Shown here piece by piece: positions 39,761-50,931 of a stretch of 64,000 nt of DNA. A model generated the notes under the pieces. It saw only the letters and a program-made list of their open reading frames with translations, did no database searches and was not told the origin of the DNA. The stretch comes from Prostheceraeus crozeri (lineage: Eukaryota; Platyhelminthes; Polycladida; Euryleptidae). The DNA lies in assembly GCA_907163375.1 (NCBI GenBank), contig CAJQUW010006864.1, positions 434,001-498,000 on the forward strand, written 5' to 3'. Every line of letters starts with the position of its first letter. The first letter of the stretch is position 1. A program made the translations under genes and the position numbers.

Positions 39761-41554
39761 GCTGTGTCAGGAATCGATGACTGTGTAATAGCGAAGTGAA
39801 TGAAAATTATCCACATAGTTGTATCAATTCTCATATTATTCAAGAACTGCAGGCAAGGTGTTTAGTTATCTCTTCTCTTGATTTTGATGTGCTTCCAAAA
39901 TGTAACTTTATGCACATGTATTATATTTCGTACAAATACTCAGGATGATTTAAAAAACACTGCTACCAAACTTGGATAATTTCAATCATGAATAAAATCA
40001 CGAAAGTTATCCCAATTACCATCTCTTGGACGAAGTAGGCGACATCTGTGGTTTGAACAGTTAAAACGTCCATATATACACTAATATTTCTCCACCTAAA
40101 ACGTCGACAACGAGATCATGAGGATTTATTTCATATCACATATCGCACAGTGACTTATCATCTTCACTGTTAGATCGCTCCTCGTGATCCTAAAATCATC
40201 TGGATCTATGCTTGACTGAAGAGAGGCAAAACAACTGCCCATGTAATCAGAATGTCATGCAGAGCTCACTAATGGTTGTCAAATGAATATCTTCTCTTGG
40301 TTGATGAAATTTCCACTTGAGTTTTTCCGTCTCATGTAAACAAGGTGATCTATATCAAGAAAGGGTTTTACCTGTATAACATCTGCTTATTCCTAGATAT
40401 CATTCCATGTGATTCCATCGTAATTGACAGTAACAAAATACATTCTTCAACTGTAATCGTGATTTCTCATCTCAAAGTCGCAGAAATTGTAGGAATAAAT
40501 CATTTAAATTCGAAAATTCACTTTCATTTTAAAATGTTCAATATTCAAATGCAATAACATTTACCATCAAAACTGTCCTACATTACGTTCATGAAGTGAC
40601 TTAGCGGTGATATTCTACATCTGAAATAGAATATTTAAAGCTTCTGGGTGTTTAATATGATTGCTGTTTACTGATGTATTTATTTAATATTTCTCATTAT
40701 TACTGTTTATTATGAGATGTATGTTAGATACTTTAAAGGATAAAATACGCTCGTACAGTTACGTAATCAGCAAAGTGATAAATAACCGGGTATACAGTTT
40801 TTAGAAAAATGTCAAGTGAATCATGTGCATCATTCATATTAAAAATAATGACTATGAGCAAGCACGATCAAACTGGCTCTGGTCTGGATGTAGAATTGGT
40901 TTTCTGTCTGGTCTTGTGATCTAGCCCAAATAGTCTCTGGAGGTCAGCAGGAAAGACATCAGGATTGAGTGTCAGAATGCTCCAGCAAAGTCTAGTCAGA
41001 ATTCAAAACTCTACGCAGTTAATTGGCATTTTATGATAAAACGTGCATGCATTCGTTCTTGTTTAATCAACAAATTTGAAGTTCACTTCGCGATATCACT
41101 ATTTCAGGTTTGTCATTAGTCAAATTACAAAGTAATGATTGAATCGGTGCTAACATGGATACGTATTTTCTTTAATTCAGATGCCTCTGTATCCCATATT
41201 CAGCTCATATATCCAATCGCAAATATTCAGAGTATCTTGATAGATAGGCTTACATATAAAGGCAAGTTATTAAGATGCTATAAATAAACAAATAATCTAT
41301 AGTTGTGAAAATTGTAATAAAGGACAAAGCATTAAAGGAAAAATTATTTAAATTATGGCACTTTTTTTCATGCTTATGCAATCATGTTCAACGGATACAC
41401 AAGTTTCAAAATGTTCATGTAATTGAGAATTATTTTTTACCTTTTTTATCAAAACATTTCGAAACCTCTCTATAGACATAATCTGTTTTGGTGATCAAGT
41501 TATAGGTCAGACATTCACATATTTAAGTTATTTTCACGCTATATTCACCTACAT

Positions 41555-41674
41555 TTTTTTTCTGGTGAGAGGTTAAAAAAATAGTTCAGCTTTCGGCCTT
41601 CAGCCTTCTTCACGGTGTGTTGGAATACTTTTAATATATTCTAATATATTTTTTAACCTCTCACCAGAAAAATA
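41555..41674. repeat. Inverted repeat around a TTTCGG-type word
   Basis: The left arm at 41555-41583 (TTCTGGTGAGAGGTTAAAAA) and the right arm at 41643-41674 (TTTTTAACCTCTCACCAGAA) are complementary. The interior holds CTTTCGGCCTTCAGCCTTCT. The layout resembles the structures at 16821-17233 and 57189-57375. Confidence 0.65.
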
Positions 41675-42739
41675 TACGGAGCCGCACTGAAAAGTGTTTT
41701 TTGTTCCTCTTTTATTTTAAAAAAGGGATAAAATCAGCAATTAGAAAAGCTCCCGACAAAATTGGTGAAATACATTCACCTACAATTTGCCATGTAGTAT
41801 GCGATAATAGCTCTACATAATTATGCTTCGTCGATGCTGAAATCAATTCTCAAGTGTGTCAGCGCTTGTAATAAGTTTTCCCAATACTTATATAAATTGA
41901 ATACAAGCTTTTCATTTTTGAGAATGTCATCTCAGTACATGAAAATGTACTGGCCCATATTAATTGTAGCATCTCGAGGTTCACAGCTATAATATTCCGT
42001 GCTTAATTCAAGTGCAGATGTATTAACTCTCATATAATTTCCATTGACATACGAACAGGATCTTCACGAGTCAATAGACGTGTTTTACTGAATGATTTGA
42101 TTGAAAAACTTTTGTGAGATTCTAATAGCTATTAAGCTGATCTTAGACTGCACTATCACTTTCATTGTGTTTTCAATAGCACATCAAAAGAAATCCTCGA
42201 CACCGTTTCAAACAATTAAGCGGTTTATAAACGATGAAGAAATAAAAGTGAATGCGACTATCTCCACCCACTTAGTGAACTTCACTTGATTTTCATGCTA
42301 TTTCAGGCAACAGTTTAAATATGCAAAGATGCGACAGGTTTATAGCTTTAACCTCATCACGTTCGTAAGTGACATCTCATCCTGATTTGTCATGGGTGGT
42401 GGGCATTAGGGGGCAGCACCAAAATGATGCGTCAATGCCACAATTCAGCACCATAGAATGCTAAATAAATGCATGTCACTTCTAAAATCATATTTCCGAA
42501 ATCAATTTTATATATAAAAAGCATTGAGTCATAATTGTTCAATTTATTTTATATCTTATCTGTGATGAAGAGAAATTTTTTTCTGATTGCGCACAATGTA
42601 CATGGATAGTAAATACTATCATTATGAATGATAGATACATAGCATGCATAGCATGTATAATAATTATGCATAACATATGGCTTCTTTAATTTACCCCAAA
42701 CAAGCTCTATAAGTAGAAGGATGGGAGATTCTTATCTTT

Positions 42740-42962
42740 AAAAAATCAAGAGAGGATATCCAGTTGTGGATGTAGCAGAAAACAAAGAATCTAACTCGAA
42801 TCTGGCTGCCGCCTCTACACCGCGTTGGGTTGCTTGTTAAAAATAGGCCTAGATTTTTTGCTGTGATAGTGCTCTGCAGCGTAAAGGCGAAAAGTTTCGG
42901 TGGTTATCTATAGATATATATTTTTGATACATCAGCAGCTGGAGATCCTCTCTTGATTTTTA
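42740..42962. mobile_element. Small MITE-like element, 27-bp inverted ends
   Basis: TAAAAAATCAAGAGAGGATA then TCCAGTTG at 42740-42766 is inverted at 42936-42962 with a few mismatches. There is no coding sequence. The 223-bp length and internal spacing fit a non-autonomous DNA transposon. Confidence 0.5.
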
Positions 42963-44039
42963 TAAAAAAGTGCTTTATTTTATTTGTTATCTGCATCTTA
43001 TTTAAGAGGTCACATGCCGTGAATAAAATTGTAATTAATTGAATGCATTTTACATAATATCTCTTGCTACATTTACATCACTTCCATAATTGACCCACTT
43101 ATCATATGGAACGATGGGAGGCTTTTGATAAGTTTCGTATCCCAGCTTCATCAAGTCTTTCATTAAATCTCCAAGGTAAGTAAGTTTAGGTCGGGGTACC
43201 GACGTTGTTGCTTACTCGACTTAATTTCTAACATCAGGAGTTAGTCAAGACATGTTTAAACAACATGCAAGAAGAGATGAAAATATGATTGAAAACAGTC
43301 GGTGATCTCAAATTGTTAGTCGGAAACTTGTACATATGTCGAATTCGCTAAACGACAAGACGATGATCTGTTTTATCAACTATGTCGAACCTTGTAAAAA
43401 TGAAACAACTTAATATATCTTGCTAGGGTTGCTTTTTGTCGACAGTATAAAGATATTGATATGGATTTGAAATGACATTCATTTGAGAGGCGCACAAAGT
43501 TTTATTTACAGACCAATGTGAATGCAGCCTCTATTTCACAAAAAGGGCTTTCTGTATCTTAAATTTATTAATGGCAATGTTAACAAGACAAATACTTTTC
43601 AAAAATCAGATATACGAGTGAAACTCCAAATTTTTAATTGTTTTACCGCACATTTGGCTTCCCTTACTGAAATATGTGTAGGCCTCTGAAAACTAAAAAA
43701 ATTTAAGAATTGAATCTTTAATGTTGAAGTAATTATGTAAAAAATTATAACAATGTTGTCAAGCAGACTAGTGTTACCATTACATATTCATGAATCGTGA
43801 TAACTAAATCAGACCTTGAAGGTAAATTATTAAAAGAGATGAAATGCTAATTTGATGAAAATGATACAACTCATTGAAATGGCAGAGCAAGTTTTTGTTA
43901 TGTGCTCGATTCAAACTCCTAGGCCAGACAGGACAAGAGGATTATCTTATCAAATACACAATAGAATCTTCCCTATCTGCATATTTTTGCATTCCGGGAA
44001 ATCTTTGAGCTTTGTTGAATTCTCTATCCTGTTACCGAG

Positions 44040-44355
44040 CACTCTTAGTCCTCCGAAATCCACTCATCGTTTTTACGACTACAATAAGGCAGACTTCAAT
44101 GGCATGTCCACGTACTTTAGCAGCGTTAACTGGTCACCTATCACGAATGGTTCTGTAGATGTTGAAACTGGGTGGGATTTCTTTATTTTGACTATACATA
44201 GCTGTATTGCACAATATGTCCCTGTAATTGCCGAAAAAAAGTATCGCTCAAGAGCTCCGAAAATTCCACGAAAACTCCTTGCTAAGAAGAAGAAATATTA
44301 TAAGAAAAATTCCGAAAAATATGAAGAAGTTGCACAAGAATATGATCAGCAGTAG
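44040..44355 (+). pseudogene. Linker between endonuclease and RT of the LINE, out of frame
   Basis: The frame reads PPKSTHRFYDYNKADFNGMS, then a segment ending in RKLLAKKKKYYKK. This matches the region that joins the AP endonuclease to the RT in CR1-like ORF2 proteins. It stops at TAG 44353-44355, while the RT continues in another frame from about 44350. A single small indel there would explain the break. The endonuclease domain itself is missing. Confidence 0.65.
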
Positions 44356-44366
44356 AACAAATAGCG

Positions 44367-46169
44367 ATGTTTAGAGAGGAAAAGCTAACTCAGAGTGGAG
44401 ATATTCGTAAATTTTACGCCTATGCTAAGCGCCGAACGAAAAGTAGTCGCGCAATTCCACCCATCTGCAATGAAAATAACAGTGCGATTTTTGACACCCT
44501 CGATAAAGCAAACTTATTAAATGCTTACTTTGCATCCGTTTTCACATCAGACGATGGTGCCTTACCTCCCTTCCCCAAACGAGTGAATCCTGGAATATCT
44601 CTGGATTTCATTCATTTTAATCCGGAAATTGTTGAAAGAGCTCTAGAACGGTTGCCGCCTAAATTATCACAAACTCCTGATGATATCCCTCTACTTATTC
44701 TTCGACGTCTTGCTAGTACTCTCGCATTCCCATTAAGTTGCATTTTTGATCTATCCATGTCAACCGGCAAATTACCATCTTGGAAAAAAGCTCTAGTCTG
44801 TCCAGTCTTTAAGAACAAAGGATCCTCCTCTTCCCCCAATAGCTATCGCCCGATCTCACTTACCTCTGGCTGTTGTAAGGTCATGGAAAGGGTAATTTCT
44901 GATGAAATATATTCCTATACAATGAGCCATAAGCTTTTATCCATGGAACAGCACGGCTTCCTTCCCCGACGTTCAACAGTTACACACATACTCAGTTCGA
45001 TATTCGAAATGTGTTCTGCATTAAGTCTCCATAATCGCTTCGATTGCGTGTACATTGATTTCTCTAAGGGCTTCGACACAGTATCAATACCTAAGCTTCT
45101 CCATAAACTCTCAAGCAATGGTCAATTGCTCCGATGGATTAATAATTATCTATGTAATCGAACTCAGAAAGTCATAATCAACACCATCACTTCGGACGCG
45201 GTAGCTGTTGCAAGTGGCGTACCCCAAGGCTCTGTTCTTGGACCTGCATTGTTCCTTCTTTATGTCAATGACGTGTTTGACTGCCTTGTTGGATCGACTT
45301 CAGCCCGCCTTTATGCTGATGACTTGAAATTTATGTCAACCAGAAGCTATAACTCCTCTTCACAAGTATCTTCAGACCTAAAACATACTCTTCTCAAATT
45401 TGATAATTGGTGTAAAACGTGGCAACTGAAGATTTCTATGCAAAAAAGCTTGCTGTTTACTGCTGGAGATCGATATGCTCCTTCCGTCAACTATCATCTC
45501 GACAGCGTATCCCTGAAAAATTCGGTCACTGTGAAAGACGTGGGCTTTTTGATCTCATCAGATCTCAGATTTACTGATCACTGTGCGCGCATCAGCTCAA
45601 CCGCATATGCCAGAGCATACTGTATCCTAAAATCTTTCGTTTGCCACAACTCTCGTATCTTAATGAAAGCCTTTGTTGTCTTTGTTCGCCCTCTCTTGGA
45701 ATATGGAAGTGTAATCTTTTCACCGTATCTCAAACGCGACATTTTTCGTATTGAGCGTGTTCAGAGATTCTTCACCCGCATCGTCTGTAAACGCTCTGGT
45801 ATCAAGTATGACAGCTACTCTCAAAAATTACAATTGTTAAAATTAAAATCTCTAGAATATAGGCACATTTTGTTGGACTTGTACTTCTTGTATAAACTGT
45901 ACTACAATCATTTCGACTTGTCGCTCAACTCTTTCTTTACCACCTACCTTTCATCTCAAATTACTCGAGGTCAATCACGTAACAGCTGTCAGATTGTGCC
46001 AGTCTTTAAAGTTAATTCTAACTATCTCAGTGGATTGTTTTTCTTTCGCGTCATCAAAATATGGAATTCATTAAACGATTCAATAGTGAAAGCTCCAACC
46101 TTCATGATGTTCAAGAACAGACTCAAATCAATTGATCTAAGTGAATTTTCCTCATACTGTGACTGCTAA
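44367..46169 (+). CDS. Non-LTR retrotransposon reverse transcriptase (ORF2 C-terminal part)
   Basis: A 600-residue open frame. Motifs in order: SYRPISLTSGCCKVMERVIS (about 159-178), QHGFLPRRST (195-204), VYIDFSKGFDTVS (228-240, motif A with Asp231), SGVPQGSVLGPALFLLYVND (283-302, motif B), and ARLYADDLKF (313-322, motif C with the catalytic YADD). After the palm comes the thumb and the C-terminal region typical of the CR1/L2/Crack group (PLLEYGSVIFSPYL and so on). It would copy the element RNA at a nicked target. The common motif-A word is FSKAFD and this copy has FSKGFD. The frame is open, but the endonuclease is lost and a frameshift lies upstream, so autonomous activity is unlikely. The first Met at 44367 is only the first after the shift, not the native start. 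Confidence 0.85.
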   Translation: MFREEKLTQSGDIRKFYAYAKRRTKSSRAIPPICNENNSAIFDTLDKANLLNAYFASVFTSDDGALPPFPKRVNPGISLDFIHFNPEIVERALERLPPKLSQTPDDIPLLILRRLASTLAFPLSCIFDLSMSTGKLPSWKKALVCPVFKNKGSSSSPNSYRPISLTSGCCKVMERVISDEIYSYTMSHKLLSMEQHGFLPRRSTVTHILSSIFEMCSALSLHNRFDCVYIDFSKGFDTVSIPKLLHKLSSNGQLLRWINNYLCNRTQKVIINTITSDAVAVASGVPQGSVLGPALFLLYVNDVFDCLVGSTSARLYADDLKFMSTRSYNSSSQVSSDLKHTLLKFDNWCKTWQLKISMQKSLLFTAGDRYAPSVNYHLDSVSLKNSVTVKDVGFLISSDLRFTDHCARISSTAYARAYCILKSFVCHNSRILMKAFVVFVRPLLEYGSVIFSPYLKRDIFRIERVQRFFTRIVCKRSGIKYDSYSQKLQLLKLKSLEYRHILLDLYFLYKLYYNHFDLSLNSFFTTYLSSQITRGQSRNSCQIVPVFKVNSNYLSGLFFFRVIKIWNSLNDSIVKAPTFMMFKNRLKSIDLSEFSSYCDC

Positions 46170-46889
46170 TTTGTGATTTCGTATAAAATTATTTGACAAG
46201 TGCTTTTTATACCTGATGGTAAATTTTATTTAGATACATTCCTACATTCCATATTGAAGATGAATCTCATCATAATAAAGATCAAGAAGAGTCTCAATCT
46301 CATTGATCCGAGTGGATTTGTATATATTGTGACCATGATCATTAAAGTGTAAATTTTGTATAGATGATTTTGTTGCATTCATTCTTGTATTAGATGTTAA
46401 GCATTTACGTTCTTTTGCTCCATTGTGAGGAATCCCATCCAATGAACTCTTATCATGTCGTGATCATCACTCTTCAAATTTGTAAATATAGGCCCTATAG
46501 ATCTCACGTATTTTGTATATGTCATATGATGTATATCATGATGACTCTGAAAATTTGTAAATATGTAGGTCTCATATCATTTGTTTATGATGTGCATGTG
46601 CATCATGATCACTTGGTGTTTTGTAAATATACATCTCATGTATTTTTTATTGATGCTAAACTTTGCGTATGCATATGTAACACGTTATCAACGCTTACTT
46701 GTAAGTGCCCTTGCGGCCATCGCTTTGCGTTTTCTGTATATTTCAGAATAAACATTTATGACTTATGACTTATGAAGTATTTCATCCTCCGAAGCAGCGA
46801 CTGTTTTGCAATGATGATTTTCAATTTTGCATTATCAGTGAAAGAGAAAATTGTGCTACACTAAGAACTTTCTTTTCTAAATTGTTCAT

Positions 46890-47165
46890 TGGCAATGCGG
46901 TAAATATTGGTGAATCATCCCGTTGTATACGATTGAGGGTAAAAGAACATTTGATTCAAAATAATAGTGATGTCTTTCAGCACTTCAGGAATGATCATGC
47001 AGATTGCCCCACACCTTGCATATCATGGTCCATTCTGCACCGTGATCTTAACAATGCTCAGAAAGGACTCTCTGTCGAGGCAATGCAAGGCAATGCACAT
47101 TCGTCGGCACAGCGGGCCTTTGATGAACGGATGTCAAGGGGTGCACATTACCGTTAAAGTTTGAG
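46890..47165 (+). pseudogene. Penelope-like GIY-YIG domain remnant
   Basis: The plus strand reads NIGESSRCIRLRVKEHL, then FQHFRNDHAD and WSILHRDLNNAQK. After a one-base frame change it reads MHIRRHSGPLMNGCQG. The order IGE(T/S)SR, KEHL, HF, then I(R)RR..PLMN matches the C-terminal GIY-YIG endonuclease of Penelope-like elements. The RT is absent here, and the initial Tyr of YIG is Asn. Confidence 0.6.
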
Positions 47166-47169
47166 AAGT

Positions 47170-47702
47170 TAAATCAATGCGAATTCTTATCTGGTTCTCT
47201 CCATAAATACATCTGTAAAGAAGGTGTCTTGTGGCTCGATGATTTCCGGTTTAGCGCTTACAGCTTGTGGCTTATAGCTTAAGCAACTTGTGTCGTACGC
47301 TTATTGTCGTACTGTGCGGTCGTGTCTCAATCGTTCTCGCGAGTCTAGTTGATTTGATGTGGATTTCTCTGCTTTTGCTGATCGGATTTTGGAGATTTTT
47401 GGTTCGCTGTGTTACTCTTGGTGTCCCCTTGCATTTGTGAGGTAGTGTCATCATCTCCTCGGTGTCCTTTGCTCGGGATTCCTGCTGTTCTGAATTTGTG
47501 TCCATGTTGATCTGTGATCGGTTGGCGCAGTGTGCATTCTCTCTTCGCTTCGTGTATTGATCCGTCCGAGTGCAACAGTTATTGTGCTATATCTATTGCC
47601 GCCGGTATCAACGTACCAGGCCGTCTCTCCAAAGTAACACATGCGTTTCACAACATGCATGTCAATCCACATTTCATTATGCCAGTGTAGATACAAACAC
47701 AT
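47170..47702. other. Unassigned stretch with several overlapping minus-strand ORFs
   Basis: This segment is richer in GC and CpG than the intron around it. It carries three overlapping minus-strand ORFs of 76-83 codons rich in Arg, Ser, Thr and Gln. I recognise no domain. It may be the decayed 5' part of a retroelement adjoining the Penelope-like remnant. Confidence 0.3.
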
Positions 47703-48003
47703 TTTGATTTTATTGTGACCATTCGAATTGGCTTGTTCTTTGACAGGATTAATTCTAGCTGTTTCAATTGTTAGGAAACAGGGATATATTTTTCCATCAA
47801 TCCTTCCACTTTTGGAATTTTCAAAGCGCTTGTTTGTTTAATAAATATCATTTTTTAGTGTTTGACATTTGGGCCCTATATCAATTGGACGTTTTTCTAC
47901 ATCTACATGCCTTAGCTTTATCAATAATCATTTTAGTTCAGTTCATCAGAATATTATAATCTTTTTCTCTGTAATGCGTAATACGCACATATACAAATAC
48001 GCA

Positions 48004-48149
48004 ATGGACAACTACATCAGAAAATGCAGCTAGAATGATTTTACAGTATACGTATATACATTGCATTACTATGCTGTTGGATATGACACTCGAAGGTTAG
48101 AACAAGAAGACAGTGCATTCTAGCTGCATTTTGTAATGAAGTTGTCCAT
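48004..48149. mobile_element. Small MITE-like inverted repeat
   Basis: ATGGACAACTACATCAGAAA then ATGCAGCTAGAATG at 48004-48037 is inverted at 48116-48149 with few mismatches. The 78-base interior is unrelated. There is no coding capacity. Confidence 0.55.
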
Positions 48150-49559
48150 CACGTATAGTATTTCACTTATATTAACGAGAAAAAATTGAAATATTCCGAT
48201 GAACTTGATTAAAATGATTATATTGATGAAACTACGGCATGTTGATGCTGAAAAACGTCAAATTGAATTAGGGCCTATGTGTCAACCACTCAAAAAATGT
48301 TATTTATTGAACATGTTCACTTAAGCGTGCAATTTTTTATCGCATGTGCAAGTATAACAACTATCACGGCACAAAACATCAAGACAACCATTAATTATGC
48401 CATATGTGGCTAGAATTGATGTTGCACCATTTGAGTTCATTATCATAATATATTACTTTGCTTGCCTGAAATAGAAGGCGTTTTACAATAAACTAGTAAT
48501 GGTGTCTTCCATCATTTCAGTGGTTGTAGTAGATTTGTAATGCTTTTCGCTAGCAGCGCAGTTTGTCCCGCACAAGCCATTACAGATCAGTTGAAATCCT
48601 CTAAATGTCCCATGCAGTTAATTTATATAAATCAAATTTGGACCTAAATTAGCATACGAAATGACTATATTTTTCAACACACATCGTTTTTTGCAATCAA
48701 AATTACCATACCTTCACGAGCGGAAGCATTTTTGAATGATTTCCTTCAATTTCTGGCAGGCTAAATCTGCGTTGTTTTGTAAATGTTGAAGTTGGCCTTT
48801 AAGCATCACACCTTTAAAGGCATTTGATGAACAATTTGTTAACATGTTAATGAGACTCAGTCAATCTTTTATGTATACGCACAGCATCTGAATGAAATTA
48901 GATTGCTCGAGTATGGAGGAAGTTATTGAAATATAGTGATAAGTTATGCAAAATTCAAATTTTCAAAATTTGCGGTAGCGCTTTCGAATTGCCCCTCCCT
49001 TTCATTTTTCGCAACTACACCGTTAGTGCGGTACCGGGTGTATATACTGCATTCTAAATCCTGATAGTAAGAATTGTTGACCTCGATCAAATGCGCACAA
49101 AATTCCTGTGATAGAGTAAACAAAAAGAGTTTCATTTGTAATATTTTTGCTTTAAATTAGGTCTACCAAAAGTTGGAAAATCACTACCTCGGTAACTCTA
49201 AGAAATTACCAATTTTTCTGAAAAATGTTGGTGAATTTGCATTACTGCCTCATGGCTCTTCTTTCATAGATGTGCTTATACACACTAAATCCTTGCTTGC
49301 CTCTCACTGTTGAATAATTATTAATTGTATTTCCAATCACCTGGTGATTTACAAGTTCATGGTTCCTGGTATAGCGGATTATTAACTCTGACTTCACAAT
49401 TTAGCCTAAAGCCTGCTCTATGGATACACAAAAGCAGCTAAGTCAAAAAACATGTCATTGACTTGGTCACCGAATGATGCTTTTGACCCGTTGACCCGGT
49501 TTCATCGCTGGTATGTAAACTTGTAAACTATCATGTTCTAGCTTTTTGCCTTGGCAAAT

Positions 49560-50740
49560 ATTTCAGCAAGCGATTTCCTTAGACTTTCCAAATGCAAGAA
49601 TGATTTTATGAGCGATATACTCGCAGCTCCATCACTGAAATCCATCCCCGGAAGCATAATTTCAAAAGAGAACCCGCAGCCTCTCCTTGTTATGCAATGA
49701 CGAACAAGGCTTCCTGGACTTCTGCCATCATCATCGATTGGTCGAATCTTTGTCTGATTTTACCATTGACAAATTATGCAAGAGCCCTGAGTGTCGCTTC
49801 GATGCACCAAAAGGGCAGATCTTTCAAATTCTTTGAACACTTTGACATTCATATTGTGAAAAATATAAAGATTTTGGGTGTCTACTGGAGCAGTTCGTTA
49901 GATTGGAATTTTTTATTTCACTAAAATTGTAAAGCTTGCATCGCAGCGATTGAATGTTATTCGAACATTGAAATTTTTCCTGTCAATTGATAATTGATAC
50001 AATGCTCTTGTTACTCCGCTCCTGCTCTATACGGCTTCACTTTTTGCTTTTCTTGCAAAGTGTATCGAAAGGAAAATTGAAAAGTTTCATCGTCGATGAC
50101 ATAGAAAATTCTGTGGCACTGCTTGTGTGAATAATAATCATTTTCCCTCTCTGTCCTCAAAAATATGTGAAAGGGCACTACGATTTTTCAGAAATTGTGT
50201 ATCATCTACGTTACACGCTTTGCATGATTTGATCCCTGATAGAATGACTTATTCTGGTCAACTACGTTAGCCTGTTGCTGTATCTGCTAGACGACTGACT
50301 GCATTCATTTGTTCCATGGATTTGCTCTAAATTAAATGACAACTCTTCTGAATGGTGAATAACAATTATGTTCCGTAAAAGTTCCATTAATATCCCTGTG
50401 CCTTGAGCGTAACTTTTGATTTTCATTTCACAAATATACATTTCTTGTCTTGTCTTGTGTTCTCTGCTTTACTTTGCAGCCCTGAGAAAGCTCTACGGCG
50501 GAATATTGCTTTACCTTTTTTAATACAATTAAGTATCCGCTTTAGTTTGCGTTTATTTTCACTTTACGTGCGGACAGGTGGGCCCATAATCATCTTAGAC
50601 AAGAACAAGAGGATGCTTGGTTTTGTAGGACTATGTTATGCTTGCGAGTTCAAGTCCTTCTTCCCCATAGGCTGTTTGGGGTTAAGTTCGAAGCCTCTAC
50701 CTGCTGAATGCTTATAGTCTATGTTAATAAACATTGGGAC
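49560..50740 (+). pseudogene. Decayed LINE, RT C-terminal part and 3' UTR
   Basis: Fragments in shifting frames read IHIVKNIKILGVYWSSSLDW (motif E-like LGV), then LASQRLNVIRTLKFF, then KICERALRFFRNCVSS and DRMTYSGQLR. These follow the order of the C-terminal part of a non-LTR RT. Stops and frameshifts are frequent. An AATAAA at 50726-50731 followed by CATTGGG probably marks the 3' end. The remnant lies about 190 bases before the exon 3 acceptor. Confidence 0.6.
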
Positions 50741-50931
50741 ACGGTATTACTTATGTCACTGGCTGATGCCAGTTTTGTTTTAGGTGCAAGGAAAAAGGAA
50801 AGTAAATTTATTATTAAATGCATACTTCTGGAAATTGACTTACTATTCGGATGAGCTTTTGCATTATTTTATTTATATGATTCAATATATGATTCCATGC
50901 TGCCAACGCTTCATAAGTTCTTTTCTTCCAG

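Larger units (their letters stand above)
43990..46777 (+). mobile_element. 5'-truncated non-LTR retrotransposon (CR1/L2-like)
   Basis: The element starts within the end of the endonuclease/linker region, continues with a full RT frame and a 3' UTR, and ends in AATAAA (46747-46752) followed by TTATGAC-type 7-base repeats. A short tail repeat in place of poly-A is typical of the CR1/L2 group. The 3' UTR contains three imperfect units of about 75 bases (46455-46660) sharing TTTGTAAATAT. Bases 46270-46335 echo the end of the coding region at 46103-46166. Truncation at the 5' end is the usual result of incomplete target-primed reverse transcription. Confidence 0.8.
32868..50931 (+). other. foxC intron 2 (18.1 kb)
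   Basis: The donor is GTCAGT at 32868. The acceptor is TTCTTTTCTTCCAG, ending at 50931. The intron is a transposon graveyard, with elements listed separately. Between them, 32868-37267, 39761-41554, 41675-42739, 42963-43985 and 48150-49559 show no recognisable gene or repeat apart from a 10-bp hairpin at 36555-36580. Confidence 0.9.

Noticed and set aside
50403..50717. 104-codon ORF before exon 3 as a possible foxC exon or gene
   Set aside because: It lies in the 3' region of the decayed LINE and shows no domain. The exon 2 to exon 3 join is already in frame without it.
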